Shown: positions 9,204 to 17,913 of the stretch, one piece after another
Numbering within the stretch: the first letter of the stretch is position 1
Layout of the letters: each line of letters starts with the position of its first letter
DNA from: Limnobacter humi
Lineage (GTDB): Bacteria > Pseudomonadota > Gammaproteobacteria > Burkholderiales > Burkholderiaceae_B
Direction: 5' to 3'
Length of the DNA: 64,000 nt
NCBI RefSeq assembly: GCF_024518835.1
Contig: NZ_JANIGO010000001.1
Coordinates: 988,989-1,052,988, forward strand
Position numbers and translations under genes: made by a program
The notes under the pieces: generated by a model
Told to the model about the DNA's origin: nothing
The model's input: the letters and a program-made list of their open reading frames with translations, nothing else
The model's database searches: none

Positions 9204-10363
9204 GTGGGCCTCGCAGGGTGAATGTCGTACAACTGGCGCTGTTGAGCAGCCTGGCTCAGGTCCAACAATTCGCTGCTGGACGCGGCCTGCGCAAACAGAA
9301 TCGCAATCCGGCTTTTGGGGCTGGGCGCAATGGCATCACCACTCACCGCCAGTGGCACCCAGCGCGTGACCATCAGTGGGCGCTTAAAGTCCAGGTGCGC
9401 CATCACCGCGCCCTTGGGCAGGGTGAGGGTGTGTCGCAATATCCATCGGGCATCGCCCCCTGGCATGGACGCTGCCTTCAAGCCCACAAAGGGGCTGGCA
9501 TAGCTGGCTGCATAGGGGTAAGCGGTGGACAGTTCAATCAGTTGGCTATACAGGTCGCCCGGGCAACGGCGGGTCATTTCAACCCAGGCAAAGCCCTGCT
9601 CGGTGAGCAAAAACTGGCCATGCACCAGGCCATCGGTCAGGCTCAAACGTTGAGCCATGTGCTCCACTTCGGCGCGCAACTGTTTCAATGTTGTGTTGGG
9701 AAAATCAATGGCGAGGTGGCTGGTGTCGACCACAAAGGGGTTGGCTGAGCCGTGTTCTATCACGACGAAGTCCTGCACCACACGGCCTTGTTGGATGAAT
9801 GCCGAATGGCTGTGCAGTTGCCCTTGAACATGGGTTTCGATGACACAGTTGCCGGTTTTGCTCACGGCTTTGGCTTGTTGTACCGCCTGCTGAAGGCCCG
9901 CTGCGTCACCCGCGCGAACCACCGTGATGCCCAAGCCACTGAATGCGTCGACAGGTTTGACGATTACCGAGTCGTGGGCTGGCACGGCGTCTTCGGTATG
10001 CAGTGCGGGTGTGGACAAACCCTCGCGCAGTGCGAGTTGCCGGAATGTCGCTTTGTTGGACAGCGCCAGGGTGGCTTCCAGTGTGTCAATGCCCTGAAAT
10101 GCCTGCTGGGCGTTGACCAGGGCACAACTCAGGTAAGAACGGTCATTGCAACCAGGCACCAGGTGGTCCACATGCAGCTCGCGGGTCAAGGCCAGCAAGG
10201 CTTCAGCGTCTGAATAGTCCAGTTGAATATAGCCGGGGTCGTTTTTGGCCAGATAGTCCTGGGGGTTCCCGCCGCAGCAATACACCGTGTGGCCCAGGCT
10301 CCGGAGGAACTCCAGAATCGGCCCCGATGAAAAGTTGGTGTCAACCACCAGCACCTTAGCCAC
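9194..10363 (-). CDS. ATP-grasp family ligase, 389 aa
   Basis: The protein begins with a nucleotide-type fold (KVLVVDTNFSSGP) and has ATP-grasp features: VIVKPVDAFSGLGITVV (Lys and Gly-rich lid), NCVIETHVQGQLHS, and the late metal-binding pattern WVEMTRRCPGD. ATP-grasp enzymes join a carboxylate to an amine or thiol through an acyl phosphate. The GTG at 10363 is chosen because GGAG sits 7 bases before it; a TTG two codons earlier is the alternative. It overlaps the DegT stop by 8 bases. With an aminotransferase beside it, it may acylate an amino sugar or amino acid, which is inference. Confidence 0.7.
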   Translation of the reverse strand: MAKVLVVDTNFSSGPILEFLRSLGHTVYCCGGNPQDYLAKNDPGYIQLDYSDAEALLALTRELHVDHLVPGCNDRSYLSCALVNAQQAFQGIDTLEATLALSNKATFRQLALREGLSTPALHTEDAVPAHDSVIVKPVDAFSGLGITVVRAGDAAGLQQAVQQAKAVSKTGNCVIETHVQGQLHSHSAFIQQGRVVQDFVVIEHGSANPFVVDTSHLAIDFPNTTLKQLRAEVEHMAQRLSLTDGLVHGQFLLTEQGFAWVEMTRRCPGDLYSQLIELSTAYPYAASYASPFVGLKAASMPGGDARWILRHTLTLPKGAVMAHLDFKRPLMVTRWVPLAVSGDAIAPSPKSRIAILFAQAASSSELLDLSQAAQQRQLYDIHPARPTCQ

Positions 10364-11612
10364 GGTCAAGCTCCGACGTTGATTTGTTTAAAGGGTGGAA
10401 CACCAGTTCTGGCCGGTTGGGCGACAGGTCCAGCGCAATTTCAGCATCCAGGTCCTCGGCTTCGTGTTCAGCCAGTTCCAGCGCATGCATTTGCGCGGCT
10501 TTCAACGGCGAGACGATGCAGTCGCACACCTGTTCAATGTCTTTGAAGGTGAGGGCCGGGTAAATCGGCAGGCACAGCACCTCGGCGGCTGCTTGTTGCG
10601 CCACCGGTAGACGGTCGGGGCTGGCCGATGGCAGCCCTCGGTACATGGGCATGTCGCTGATCAGCGGGTAAAAATAGCGGCGAGCATAAATGCCGTGTGA
10701 GCGCAGGTGTTGGTACAGGGCATCCCGATTCATCGGGAAGGTGTCCTTCACAAACACGGGGAAATACGCACCATTCCATTGAACCGTGTCCGGAATGTCC
10801 AGCATCTGCAAGCCGTCCACGCCCGCCAGCAATTCGCGGTACATGGAGGCAATCTCCAGGCGGCGGGTCAGTGATTCATCCACGGTTTTGAGCTGCAGCA
10901 AACCCACGGCGGCATTGATTTCACTCATCTTGCCGTTGATGCCGGGGGCCATCACAGTCACTTCATCGGCAAAGCCGAAGTTTTTGAGGTAGTCGATCCG
11001 TTGTTTGGTTTTGGCGTCTTTGCAGACAATCGCACCGCCTTCAAAGGTGTTGAACACCTTGGTGGCATGCAGGCTGAGCACCGACAGGTCGCCCGCATTC
11101 AGCACGCTGTCATCGGCCTGCCGTACACCAAAGGCGTGGGCTGCGTCGTAAATCACTTTCAGGCCGTACACATCGGCAATCCGTTGAATTTCGGCGGTGT
11201 TGGCCGGCAAGCCATAGCAATGCACCGGCAAAATGGCGGTGGTTTGGGGCGTGATGGCTTCTTCAATGCGCCGTGGGTCGAGGTTGAACGTTACCGGGTC
11301 GATGTCCACAAACACGGGCTTGAGGTTGTTCCAGATCAGCGAGTGGGAGGTGGCCACAAAGGAATAGGGGGTTGTGATGACCTCACCCGTGATCCGCAGG
11401 GCTTTGAAGGCGGTCATCAGGGCCAGTGTGCCGTTGGCGAACAGGGATAGGTGTTCCACACCGAGGTATTCACACAAGGCCGCTTCCAGTTGTTGGTGGA
11501 AGGGACCGTTGTTGGTCAACACCTTGTTGTCCCAAATTTGTTCGAGCAGGGGGACAAACTCCGCCAGCGGCGGCAGCACGGGCTGGGTCACGTAGATGGG
11601 TTTGTCGCGCAT
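10356..11612 (-). CDS. DegT/DnrJ/EryC1/StrS aminotransferase, 418 aa
   Basis: This is the first gene of the minus-strand glycan operon. It shows the PLP-dependent sugar aminotransferase pattern: NNGPFHQQLE near the N-terminus, EVITTPYSFVATSHS, the PVHCYGLP loop, VIYDAAHAFGV (PLP-contacting Asp), and SLHATKVFNTFEGGAIV with the Schiff-base Lys. Members aminate keto-sugars attached to nucleotides, making 3- or 4-amino-deoxy sugars for surface polysaccharides and flagellin glycans. The C-terminal 45 residues are acidic and outside the usual domain. Together with the oxidoreductase and methyltransferases it supports an amino-sugar pathway. Confidence 0.88.
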   Translation of the reverse strand: MRDKPIYVTQPVLPPLAEFVPLLEQIWDNKVLTNNGPFHQQLEAALCEYLGVEHLSLFANGTLALMTAFKALRITGEVITTPYSFVATSHSLIWNNLKPVFVDIDPVTFNLDPRRIEEAITPQTTAILPVHCYGLPANTAEIQRIADVYGLKVIYDAAHAFGVRQADDSVLNAGDLSVLSLHATKVFNTFEGGAIVCKDAKTKQRIDYLKNFGFADEVTVMAPGINGKMSEINAAVGLLQLKTVDESLTRRLEIASMYRELLAGVDGLQMLDIPDTVQWNGAYFPVFVKDTFPMNRDALYQHLRSHGIYARRYFYPLISDMPMYRGLPSASPDRLPVAQQAAAEVLCLPIYPALTFKDIEQVCDCIVSPLKAAQMHALELAEHEAEDLDAEIALDLSPNRPELVFHPLNKSTSELDRG

Positions 11613-11688
11613 GCCGGTCTCGAAAGGCAGTGGTCAGGCTTTCATTATTGACAGGCTGAGCGATACCCCATGGCTTGAAAATCAGGGG

Positions 11689-11735
11689 TTTATCCCCTCA
11701 GTCTTGGGCTTTCCACCCCTACAAAGGGGCGGAAA
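11689..11735. repeat. Two adjacent GC hairpins upstream of yaeQ
   Basis: A dyad AGGGGT-TTA-TCCCCT near 11690-11704 is followed by TTTCCACCCC-TACAAA-GGGGCGGAAA (11710-11735), a 10-bp stem with one mismatch. They lie between the divergent glycan operon and yaeQ. The second resembles short dispersed palindromes common in Burkholderiales genomes, but only one copy is visible in this window. Confidence 0.4.
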
Positions 11736-11798
11736 GGGCGGTTTTCTCCCCCAAAAGTCGGATAATGGCGGCTTGTCCTCAATCCAGCCTGTTTCCCC

Positions 11799-12329
11799 AT
11801 GGCCCTGCGCGCAACCGTTTACAAAGCCCAGTTGGATGTGTCCGACCTGGACCGCCCCCACTACGGCCAGTACAGCCTCACCCTGGCCTTGCACCCCTCC
11901 GAGACGGAGGAGCGGCTGATGGTCCGTTTGCTGGCGTTTGCCCTCAATGCCGGTGAGGACCTGCAATTTGGCAAGGGCATTTCGGCAGAGGATGAGGCGG
12001 CCGTGTGGGAAATTGACCCCACCGGTGCCATCCGCTTGTGGATTGAACTGGGGCAACCCGATGAGGCCCGCGTGCGCAAGGCCTGTGGCCGTGCAGACCG
12101 GGTGTGGGTGGTCAGTTATGGCCGTTCAACGCCGGTGTGGTGGAACAATAACCAAAGCTGGTTGAACAAGCTCGAGAAAGTCGCCGTGTTGCAAATTACC
12201 CCTGAGGATGGGGCGGCCATGGCTGCACTGGCCCAGCGCAACATGGCGCTGGCGTGTACCGTGCAGGAGGGCGACGTGTACCTGGGCGAGGCGCACCTTC
12301 AACCGGTGTGGTTGAAGGCTCCTTCATAA
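11799..12329 (+). CDS. yaeQ: YaeQ family protein, 176 aa
   Basis: The N-terminus MALRATVYKAQLDVSDLDR, the following YGQYSLTLALHPSETEERL, and the central ELGQPDEARVRKAC match the YaeQ family along its whole usual length of about 180 residues. YaeQ has a PD-(D/E)XK nuclease-like fold; the remembered E. coli link is suppression of RfaH-dependent haemolysin defects, but no biochemical activity is firmly established. It stands alone, divergent from the glycan operon and convergent with the acyltransferase gene, with 7 bases between the two stop codons. Confidence 0.92.
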   Translation: MALRATVYKAQLDVSDLDRPHYGQYSLTLALHPSETEERLMVRLLAFALNAGEDLQFGKGISAEDEAAVWEIDPTGAIRLWIELGQPDEARVRKACGRADRVWVVSYGRSTPVWWNNNQSWLNKLEKVAVLQITPEDGAAMAALAQRNMALACTVQEGDVYLGEAHLQPVWLKAPS

Positions 12330-12336
12330 TCAGCGA

Positions 12337-13377
12337 TCAGGCGCTGCGTTCAATGGTGTGGTGCATCACCGCACCGGCTGCAATGCTCAACAACCAGGTG
12401 CCCACAAAAGCCGCGACATGAAACCCCAGGTTGTCATAGCCCAACCACACCACCACACCGCTGGTGAGCATCAGCAGCGGGTAGTGGATGAGAAACACGG
12501 AATACGAGATGTCGCCGAGTGTTTGAATGGCCCGGGAATGCACTTTCTCCACCCATGGGCGAATAAGGTCGCTGCCCATCAGTAGCAGGGCGGTGATGCC
12601 AGTCAATATCAGGCGTTCACGCCAATTGAACCACAGGGCGGCCAGCACCATGCAGGCCACCAGTGCCATCACCGGTGCCCGGCGGTGTTTTTTTACTGCC
12701 CAAAACGACAAAATGCCCAAACCGTACGCACCGAAAAAATAAATGCCCCATTCGTCCAGCTTTGGGTTGGTGTTCCACCAGAACAGCGAACACACCGTCA
12801 GCCCCAGCGCCAGCAGCATCCACACCCGGGCGGGCTCCAGCCAGGCCAGCAAGGCCGTACCATTGAGGTTGCGGCTGAACCACACCATGAGCACCAGCAG
12901 GGCGTACAGTTGAAAATCGATGGCCACGTACCACACGCCAGCCGACAGCGCATGCACACCGACAATGTCGTGCACCATGAAAATGTGCGAGAAAATTTGC
13001 GCCAGGGTTGGGGGCTCAACCAGATCCGGGAATGCATCAAACCAGGACAGCCCGGCCGCCAGCGCAGCCGCTGCCGCAATGGCCACCCAGTAGGGTTTGG
13101 CCAGCCGAATGTAACGCTGCCAAATCAGCTTGGTGGCGGTGGTCAGCTCACTGGCCTGGGGTTGTGCCAACAGTTTCCACATGGACTGCGCTGCCAAATA
13201 ACCCCCGATCACCAAAAACACCTGCACCACGTACCGCGCCTGGTCGCCCAATACGGCAAACAACCCTGGCCACAGGGGCTGAAGCTCTTTGGCCATGGGG
13301 CTGTACAACACCAGGTGGTGCAACACAATGATTTGCGATGCGACAGCCTTCAGGCAATCGACGAGTGGGTTGCGCAT
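12337..13377 (-). CDS. Acyltransferase-3 family membrane protein, 346 aa
   Basis: The protein is mostly hydrophobic with about ten predicted membrane helices. It starts with the acyltransferase-3 motif RNPLVDCLKAVASQIIVLHH, which contains the DCLKA and HH elements, and ends FLIHYPLLM and HHTIERSA, typical of the family's last helices. These integral enzymes O-acylate sugars of lipopolysaccharide, peptidoglycan or exported glycans. The start is uncertain: in-frame ATGs lie at 13377 and 13392 and a GTG at 13449, none with a good ribosome site. It may act on the glycan made by the operon 700 bases away, but it is not co-transcribed with it. Confidence 0.78.
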   Translation of the reverse strand: MRNPLVDCLKAVASQIIVLHHLVLYSPMAKELQPLWPGLFAVLGDQARYVVQVFLVIGGYLAAQSMWKLLAQPQASELTTATKLIWQRYIRLAKPYWVAIAAAAALAAGLSWFDAFPDLVEPPTLAQIFSHIFMVHDIVGVHALSAGVWYVAIDFQLYALLVLMVWFSRNLNGTALLAWLEPARVWMLLALGLTVCSLFWWNTNPKLDEWGIYFFGAYGLGILSFWAVKKHRRAPVMALVACMVLAALWFNWRERLILTGITALLLMGSDLIRPWVEKVHSRAIQTLGDISYSVFLIHYPLLMLTSGVVVWLGYDNLGFHVAAFVGTWLLSIAAGAVMHHTIERSA

Positions 13378-13452
13378 GGATGGGTACTGCATGAAATCAA
13401 TAAGTTGCGCGAAGTATAAGGCGGACTTGCCCGGTGCTCTTGCACCCACACT

Positions 13453-15390
13453 CTAATTCAGGCCATTCCGTGCATGCATGGAATGTGCGGCCAGGTGTTC
13501 CCGCAGGATTCGGCGAATTTCCACAATGGCCTGTGGCCGCTCCTGCACGCTGTGCCAGCTGGGAATCACCAGTTCTGACGCAGCCCCTTCCAGGTGGGCG
13601 CTGCGGTAGGGCACCACACCGTCGTTGCTGTCTTCCAATGGCAAGTCCGGCGTGTCGTTGCCCACAATCGTGTGGTACTTCACCCGGTTGGAAATGGGCA
13701 AGGTGGCTGCCAGGTTGACAAAGGGGTCTTGATTGCTGAGGTTGTTGATGCTGTTCAAGGGCCGGGTGAGTGCGGCCGGTGCGGCCGAGTCGGGGTCGAC
13801 CAACAACTGGGCAATTTCCGTGACCCTGGACAACACGCTGGCTGGCAGCCGGATGATGCCGGAAACAAACCGCGCGAACCGGTTTTCTGCAAATTCAGTG
13901 CCTCGGTGGGGGGTGGCCACAAAAATGGCCCGGCTCACCTGGGGCATGGCCGAAAACTTCAGCAAGGGCTCCAGTTTTGAGCGCAAGCGCTGTTCGCGGT
14001 CCGGCGTCACAGCGTATTCGGAGAGCAGCCCATCCCACAGGGTGCTGCCCGCGTCCGACACCATCAGGCGTGCAATTACGCCGCCCATGCTGTGGCCCAG
14101 CAACACCATGTCGTGCGAGGCCGGGTTCACGCCTTTGGGGTCGAAGGCTTTCAGCGTCTCGGAGAGGGCATCCCGAATGGCCCGGTTGTTGAAAGCCAGC
14201 GGAAGGTTGGTGGGGTAATACACCTGCCAAATCTGGTAGTTTTCCCGCAGCACGGCGTCACCCAGCACTTCGTTGGCCACGTTCACCCAGGCCTCCGGGC
14301 TGCTGGCCAGGCCATGCAGCATCACCAACACCTTGCGTTTGGGGTCGTAGGGTTGCATCAGGTAAATGCGGGGTTTTTCCAGCGCATCGCCCCGGCCCAC
14401 CAGTGTCAACAGGCTTTGCTGCGCAAAACCCGAGCGCGCCAGCCACAAACCGTAGCCCGCTGTGAAATTGGCGGCCAGCGGTACCTCGGTACCCGCCATG
14501 AAGGTGGACTTGGACCGGTAGGGGTCGTAGCCCAACCATTCCACGTTTCGGGTTTTCAGCACTTCGTCCAGGCTGTTGCCCTCAAACTTCAGCAGGACCG
14601 TAAACACTGGGAAGGTCATCTCGTTCCAGGGGGTGTTGGCGTCGGTCGCATTCACCACCCGGTCGCCAAAAGCGGCCACCAGTTCTGCGCCCAGGCCGTC
14701 GCGTCGGTATTGGTTGCGCAGCCCGCCAAATTCCAGTTCGGTGGCTGTCATCAGGCTTTTGGGCAGACCACTGAACGCATTCAGGCTCATGGCCACCGTG
14801 CTGCCCCGGATGGTCCAGTCTTCCAGCGCAAGCTGATAGAGGCCCTCGCTTTGGCTAGCGTCCTGCAGTTCGTCCTGATAAAGCCCAAACAGGCCGATTG
14901 CGGCTTGTTGTGTCGAGAAGTTGTAGTAATCGCGAACTTGGGCCTGTCGGTCCTCCAGGGCGCGTTGGGTGGGGCCACGGGTGGTGAAAAATAGGTAGGC
15001 GTACGCATACCGTGCGCTTTCCAGGTGCGCGGCCATGGTGTGTATCTTCAGCGCGCCAGAGCCCGGTGTGAGGCGGCTTTCTGTCTCCCGTCTCAAGGCC
15101 TCTTGCAACCACAGCTCAGACAGGCTGGCCATGCGTTGTTCATCGCTAAGCCCCGGCTCGGTGCGCAGGCGGTTGCGACAGGTCTCCGCCTGGGCCTCAC
15201 AGGTGTTCTCATCCAGGCCCAACACCTGAAGGGCTGAGCGTGTTGAATTGCTCAGTTCGCCGGTGGTCAGTACATCACCGCGCCGCAGGGCAACAAACTC
15301 TTTGGAGCTGACCGAGCTGACGTCCACCATGGCGCAACCCGCCAGGCTCAACAGGCCAGTGAGCAGGCCACTGAGCAGGCAGACCCTCAT
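13453..15390 (-). CDS. Alpha/beta-hydrolase (lipase/esterase) lipoprotein, 645 aa
   Basis: The ATG at 15390 opens a lipoprotein signal (MRVCLLSG, lipobox LAGC, Cys19); a longer in-frame GTG at 15498 is rejected because it would bury the signal. A helical N-terminal region of about 230 residues is followed by an alpha/beta-hydrolase domain with the oxyanion-side VLVMLHGLASS, the nucleophile elbow LLGHSMGG and ATPHRGTEF. Lipases and esterases with such a GHSMGG elbow hydrolyse acyl esters. A catalytic Asp and a late His (VIPSWHS) are plausible. It is probably a membrane-anchored lipase in the periplasm or at the surface; the substrate is unknown. It is divergent from regB with 89 bases between. 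Confidence 0.82.
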   Translation of the reverse strand: MRVCLLSGLLTGLLSLAGCAMVDVSSVSSKEFVALRRGDVLTTGELSNSTRSALQVLGLDENTCEAQAETCRNRLRTEPGLSDEQRMASLSELWLQEALRRETESRLTPGSGALKIHTMAAHLESARYAYAYLFFTTRGPTQRALEDRQAQVRDYYNFSTQQAAIGLFGLYQDELQDASQSEGLYQLALEDWTIRGSTVAMSLNAFSGLPKSLMTATELEFGGLRNQYRRDGLGAELVAAFGDRVVNATDANTPWNEMTFPVFTVLLKFEGNSLDEVLKTRNVEWLGYDPYRSKSTFMAGTEVPLAANFTAGYGLWLARSGFAQQSLLTLVGRGDALEKPRIYLMQPYDPKRKVLVMLHGLASSPEAWVNVANEVLGDAVLRENYQIWQVYYPTNLPLAFNNRAIRDALSETLKAFDPKGVNPASHDMVLLGHSMGGVIARLMVSDAGSTLWDGLLSEYAVTPDREQRLRSKLEPLLKFSAMPQVSRAIFVATPHRGTEFAENRFARFVSGIIRLPASVLSRVTEIAQLLVDPDSAAPAALTRPLNSINNLSNQDPFVNLAATLPISNRVKYHTIVGNDTPDLPLEDSNDGVVPYRSAHLEGAASELVIPSWHSVQERPQAIVEIRRILREHLAAHSMHARNGLN

Positions 15391-15461
15391 CAGTCTGCGA
15401 CAGAATGTCGCGTGGAAGCAAAACACAGCAGAACCCCACCGGTGATTGTGTTGGGAAAACA

Positions 15462-15476
15462 GTGTCAGAATGACAC
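15462..15476. promoter_or_regulatory. Perfect dyad before regB start
   Basis: GTGTCA-GAA-TGACAC is a perfect 6-bp inverted repeat ending 3 bases before the regB ATG, in the gap shared with the divergent lipase gene. No Shine-Dalgarno is visible here, so the dyad covers the place where the ribosome would land. It may be an operator or an RNA hairpin controlling translation. Confidence 0.35.
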
Positions 15477-15479
15477 CCC

Positions 15480-16775
15480 ATGAACCCAGCCCGCCCATTC
15501 GAACCTTGGCCCGTTAATCGCCATGTGCAGTTGCGCACGGTGTGGTCCCTGCGCAACTTCGCCATTGGCGCGCACCTGTTGGTTTTGTTGACCCTGGATT
15601 GGGTACTGGGGGTTCAATTGCCCTGGGCAGCGCTTGGAGCCATTGTAGGGGGTTTGGTTCTGCTCAACATGCTCACCGGAGCCAAGTTGAAGCGATCCTC
15701 GATTCAGTACCGGGTGGGGCCATTTGAAGTGACAGCCCAATTGCTTGCTGACCTGGCGGCCTTTTCATTCATCCTGTATTTCACGGGTGGGGTTACCAAT
15801 CCCTTTGTGTCGCTGTACCTGCCGCTTCTGGGTTTGGCCGCCGCCCTGTTGCCGTTGGGGCAGGTGGTGTTGCTCTCGGTGGCCAGTGTGTTGGCTTACA
15901 GCATCCTCATGCGGGAATACATCCCCCTTGTGCTGCCCAATCCCGCCAGTGGTGTGTATTTTCATTTGGTCGGCATGTGGCTGAACTTCATGGTGAGTGT
16001 GCTCATTCTGGTCGGCTTTGTGGCGCGGCTCAGCAATTCACTGCGCCAGCGGGAGCAGGCCTTGGCCCTGGCCCAGTCGCGGTTGGCCAGCGAAGAACGC
16101 TTGGCGGCTTTGGGCAACCAGGCTGCCTCGATTGCGCACCAACTGGGCACGCCAGTGTCGACCATGGCGCTGTTGGCCGATGAGTGGTTAGAAACCCTGC
16201 CCACACCCGTGCCTCAGCAGGACCTGCTTCAATTGAAAACGCAGGTGCAGGTGGTTCAGGGTATTTTGCAACAGCTGCGAGCCCAGGTGGACACACAGCC
16301 CAGTGAGGTCGAGCGCGAGTCCACCGCCTGGCTGACGTGGTGGGCCGACGCACTGCGCGACTGGAATAACACCCACCCAACCGCCCATGTGCATGGGGTG
16401 GCCGAGGGTTTCGTTGGCACGGGGCTTCGGGTTGCAGTGCCACCGGCCGTATTGGGCTTGGCTTGGAATACCTTGCTCGAAAACGCGGCACACAGCCAGG
16501 CGCGTGCGGGTGCTGGGGCCCCCATCAACACCGGTTTTCACTTAACACCGGGCGCTTTGGTGTGGTGGGTGCAAGACTTTGGCGGTGGTGTGGCGCCTGA
16601 GCTGTTGCCCAAGCTGGGGCATGAAACCGTGAATTCTGAGCGCCAGGGCATGGGCCTGTATTTACTCACCTCGCTGTTGGACCGCCACGGTGCGCGGGCA
16701 AGATTCGAGAATGTGCAAGGTGGGTTTCGGGCGACGGTTGAATTGCCGGTGTTGCCCCAGGAGCTGGTTGCATGA
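15480..16775 (+). CDS. regB: RegB/PrrB-type sensor histidine kinase, 431 aa
   Basis: Six hydrophobic segments span residues 25-180. They contain FTGGVTNPF (101-109), the quinone/redox-sensing motif of RegB-type kinases. The H-box has His220 in AHQLGTPVSTM. The N-box NTLLENAAHS and G-boxes DFGGGV and GMGLYLL complete the ATPase. RegB autophosphorylates and passes phosphate to RegA in response to redox state, usually controlling respiration, carbon and energy genes. The Cys that sits before the conserved IL-x-L stretch in photosynthetic RegB proteins appears absent (VVQGILQQL here). It is translationally coupled to regA by ATGA. Confidence 0.88.
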   Translation: MNPARPFEPWPVNRHVQLRTVWSLRNFAIGAHLLVLLTLDWVLGVQLPWAALGAIVGGLVLLNMLTGAKLKRSSIQYRVGPFEVTAQLLADLAAFSFILYFTGGVTNPFVSLYLPLLGLAAALLPLGQVVLLSVASVLAYSILMREYIPLVLPNPASGVYFHLVGMWLNFMVSVLILVGFVARLSNSLRQREQALALAQSRLASEERLAALGNQAASIAHQLGTPVSTMALLADEWLETLPTPVPQQDLLQLKTQVQVVQGILQQLRAQVDTQPSEVERESTAWLTWWADALRDWNNTHPTAHVHGVAEGFVGTGLRVAVPPAVLGLAWNTLLENAAHSQARAGAGAPINTGFHLTPGALVWWVQDFGGGVAPELLPKLGHETVNSERQGMGLYLLTSLLDRHGARARFENVQGGFRATVELPVLPQELVA

Positions 16776-17314
16776 CCCAACGCCGGTTGCTCTTGATTGA
16801 TGACGACCCAGTGTTTGGTGAAACCCTGGCGCGAACATTGAGCCGCCGAGGTTTCGATGTGCAGTGGGTCGGCAATCGGGCGGCGGCTTTGTTGCACAGC
16901 AGCCGGGGCGCATTCACCGACATCACGGTGGACTTGAACCTCGGTGAGGACTCCGGCCTTTCCCTGATCGCCCCGTTGAGGCAAGCCCATCCCCATGCCC
17001 GCATCCTCGTGCTGACCGGCTATGCCAGCATTGCCACCACGGTGCAGGCCATGAAGCTGGGGGCCAACAATGTCCTGGCCAAGCCGGCGGGTGCTGCTGA
17101 CATTGTTCAGGCACTGAACGATGACGGGCCAGAGCAAGCAGGCTCAGGCGATGAGCCTGATCTTCAGCCCATGTCCGTGTCGCGTCTGGAGTGGGAACAC
17201 ATCGCCCGCGTGCTGCATGAGCACGGCGGCAATGTATCGGCCACCGCGCGTGCGCTCAACATGCACCGTCGAACCTTGCAGCGCAAGCTGGCCAAAAAGC
17301 CGGTTCAGCGGTAG
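16772..17314 (+). CDS. regA: RegA/PrrA-type response regulator, 180 aa
   Basis: A receiver domain starts LLLIDDDP with the acidic pocket at 10-12 and the phospho-acceptor Asp54 in TVDLNLG. A conserved Thr/Ala region (VLTGYAS) and Lys in LAKPAG follow. A short linker leads to a Fis-type helix-turn-helix at about 140-175 (HGGNVSATARALNMHRRTLQRKL), the hallmark of RegA/ActR/PrrA. It is the DNA-binding partner of the kinase whose stop codon overlaps its start. Length and order match the family. A Lys in the helix is usual, and the linker GDEPDLQP is slightly longer than in alphaproteobacterial RegA. Confidence 0.9.
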   Translation: MTQRRLLLIDDDPVFGETLARTLSRRGFDVQWVGNRAAALLHSSRGAFTDITVDLNLGEDSGLSLIAPLRQAHPHARILVLTGYASIATTVQAMKLGANNVLAKPAGAADIVQALNDDGPEQAGSGDEPDLQPMSVSRLEWEHIARVLHEHGGNVSATARALNMHRRTLQRKLAKKPVQR

Positions 17315-17327
17315 TGCTTCGTGTGCT

Positions 17328-17885
17328 TCACGATGCCAAAGCCTCAGGCTTGGGCAGCCAGCGTGCCACCCAGTTGGGCAGCTTTTGCAGCCCCAGCACA
17401 TTCTCTTCTCGCACACCACCGGCCGAGAATATCCGTGTGCCCATGATGTAGTCAAACCATGGTTTGGTGACACACCAGTTTGCACCGGGGTTGTTGCCCA
17501 TGTGGTGGTCATAGTGCCAGGGCACATGGGCTTTGCCCCAGTCCGGGTTGTTGTGAGACTTCTTGTGCACGCGGTAATAATTGCCCGCGCAATACCACAA
17601 GGTGCCCACAAACCAGGGGGCCACCGGGAAGGCAGGAATCAAGGCCACACTGGTGGCCAGCAAGGCCCAGGTTTCTTTGCCCTGCGCATGCAGGCCCAGT
17701 GGGAAGCGCTGGTAGTTGGGGTCGTAATAGCCGTGCTGGCGCACTGCCTTGTGGTGTTCATGAAAATGAAAGGCCCAAAAGGTACCTTGCTGTTTGCCCA
17801 GCCCATGCAGCACATACTTGTGCATGGCCCATTCCACCGCATTGGCGGTCAGCAGGGCGGCTGGAATTTCGAGTGGTCCAAACAT
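17328..17885 (-). CDS. Sterol desaturase/fatty-acid hydroxylase family protein, 185 aa
   Basis: The ATG at 17885 follows a GAGGAG ribosome site and is preferred to an in-frame start 90 bases upstream. Histidine clusters of the di-iron hydroxylase superfamily are present: HKYVLHG, HFHEHHK, HKKSHNN and HYDHHMGNN, between hydrophobic stretches. Such enzymes hydroxylate or desaturate sterols, carotenoids or fatty acids in the membrane. It lies 28 bases downstream of the GntR regulator and in the same direction, so the pair is probably one operon under the regulator's own operator. Confidence 0.85.
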   Translation of the reverse strand: MFGPLEIPAALLTANAVEWAMHKYVLHGLGKQQGTFWAFHFHEHHKAVRQHGYYDPNYQRFPLGLHAQGKETWALLATSVALIPAFPVAPWFVGTLWYCAGNYYRVHKKSHNNPDWGKAHVPWHYDHHMGNNPGANWCVTKPWFDYIMGTRIFSAGGVREENVLGLQKLPNWVARWLPKPEALAS

Positions 17886-17913
17886 CCGTGTCTCCTCGGG
17901 GGTATTCAAACCA

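Noticed and set aside
12685..13419. Plus-strand frame (244 aa) opposite the acyltransferase gene
   Set aside because: Same reason: shadow of a membrane protein with family motifs; no ribosome site.
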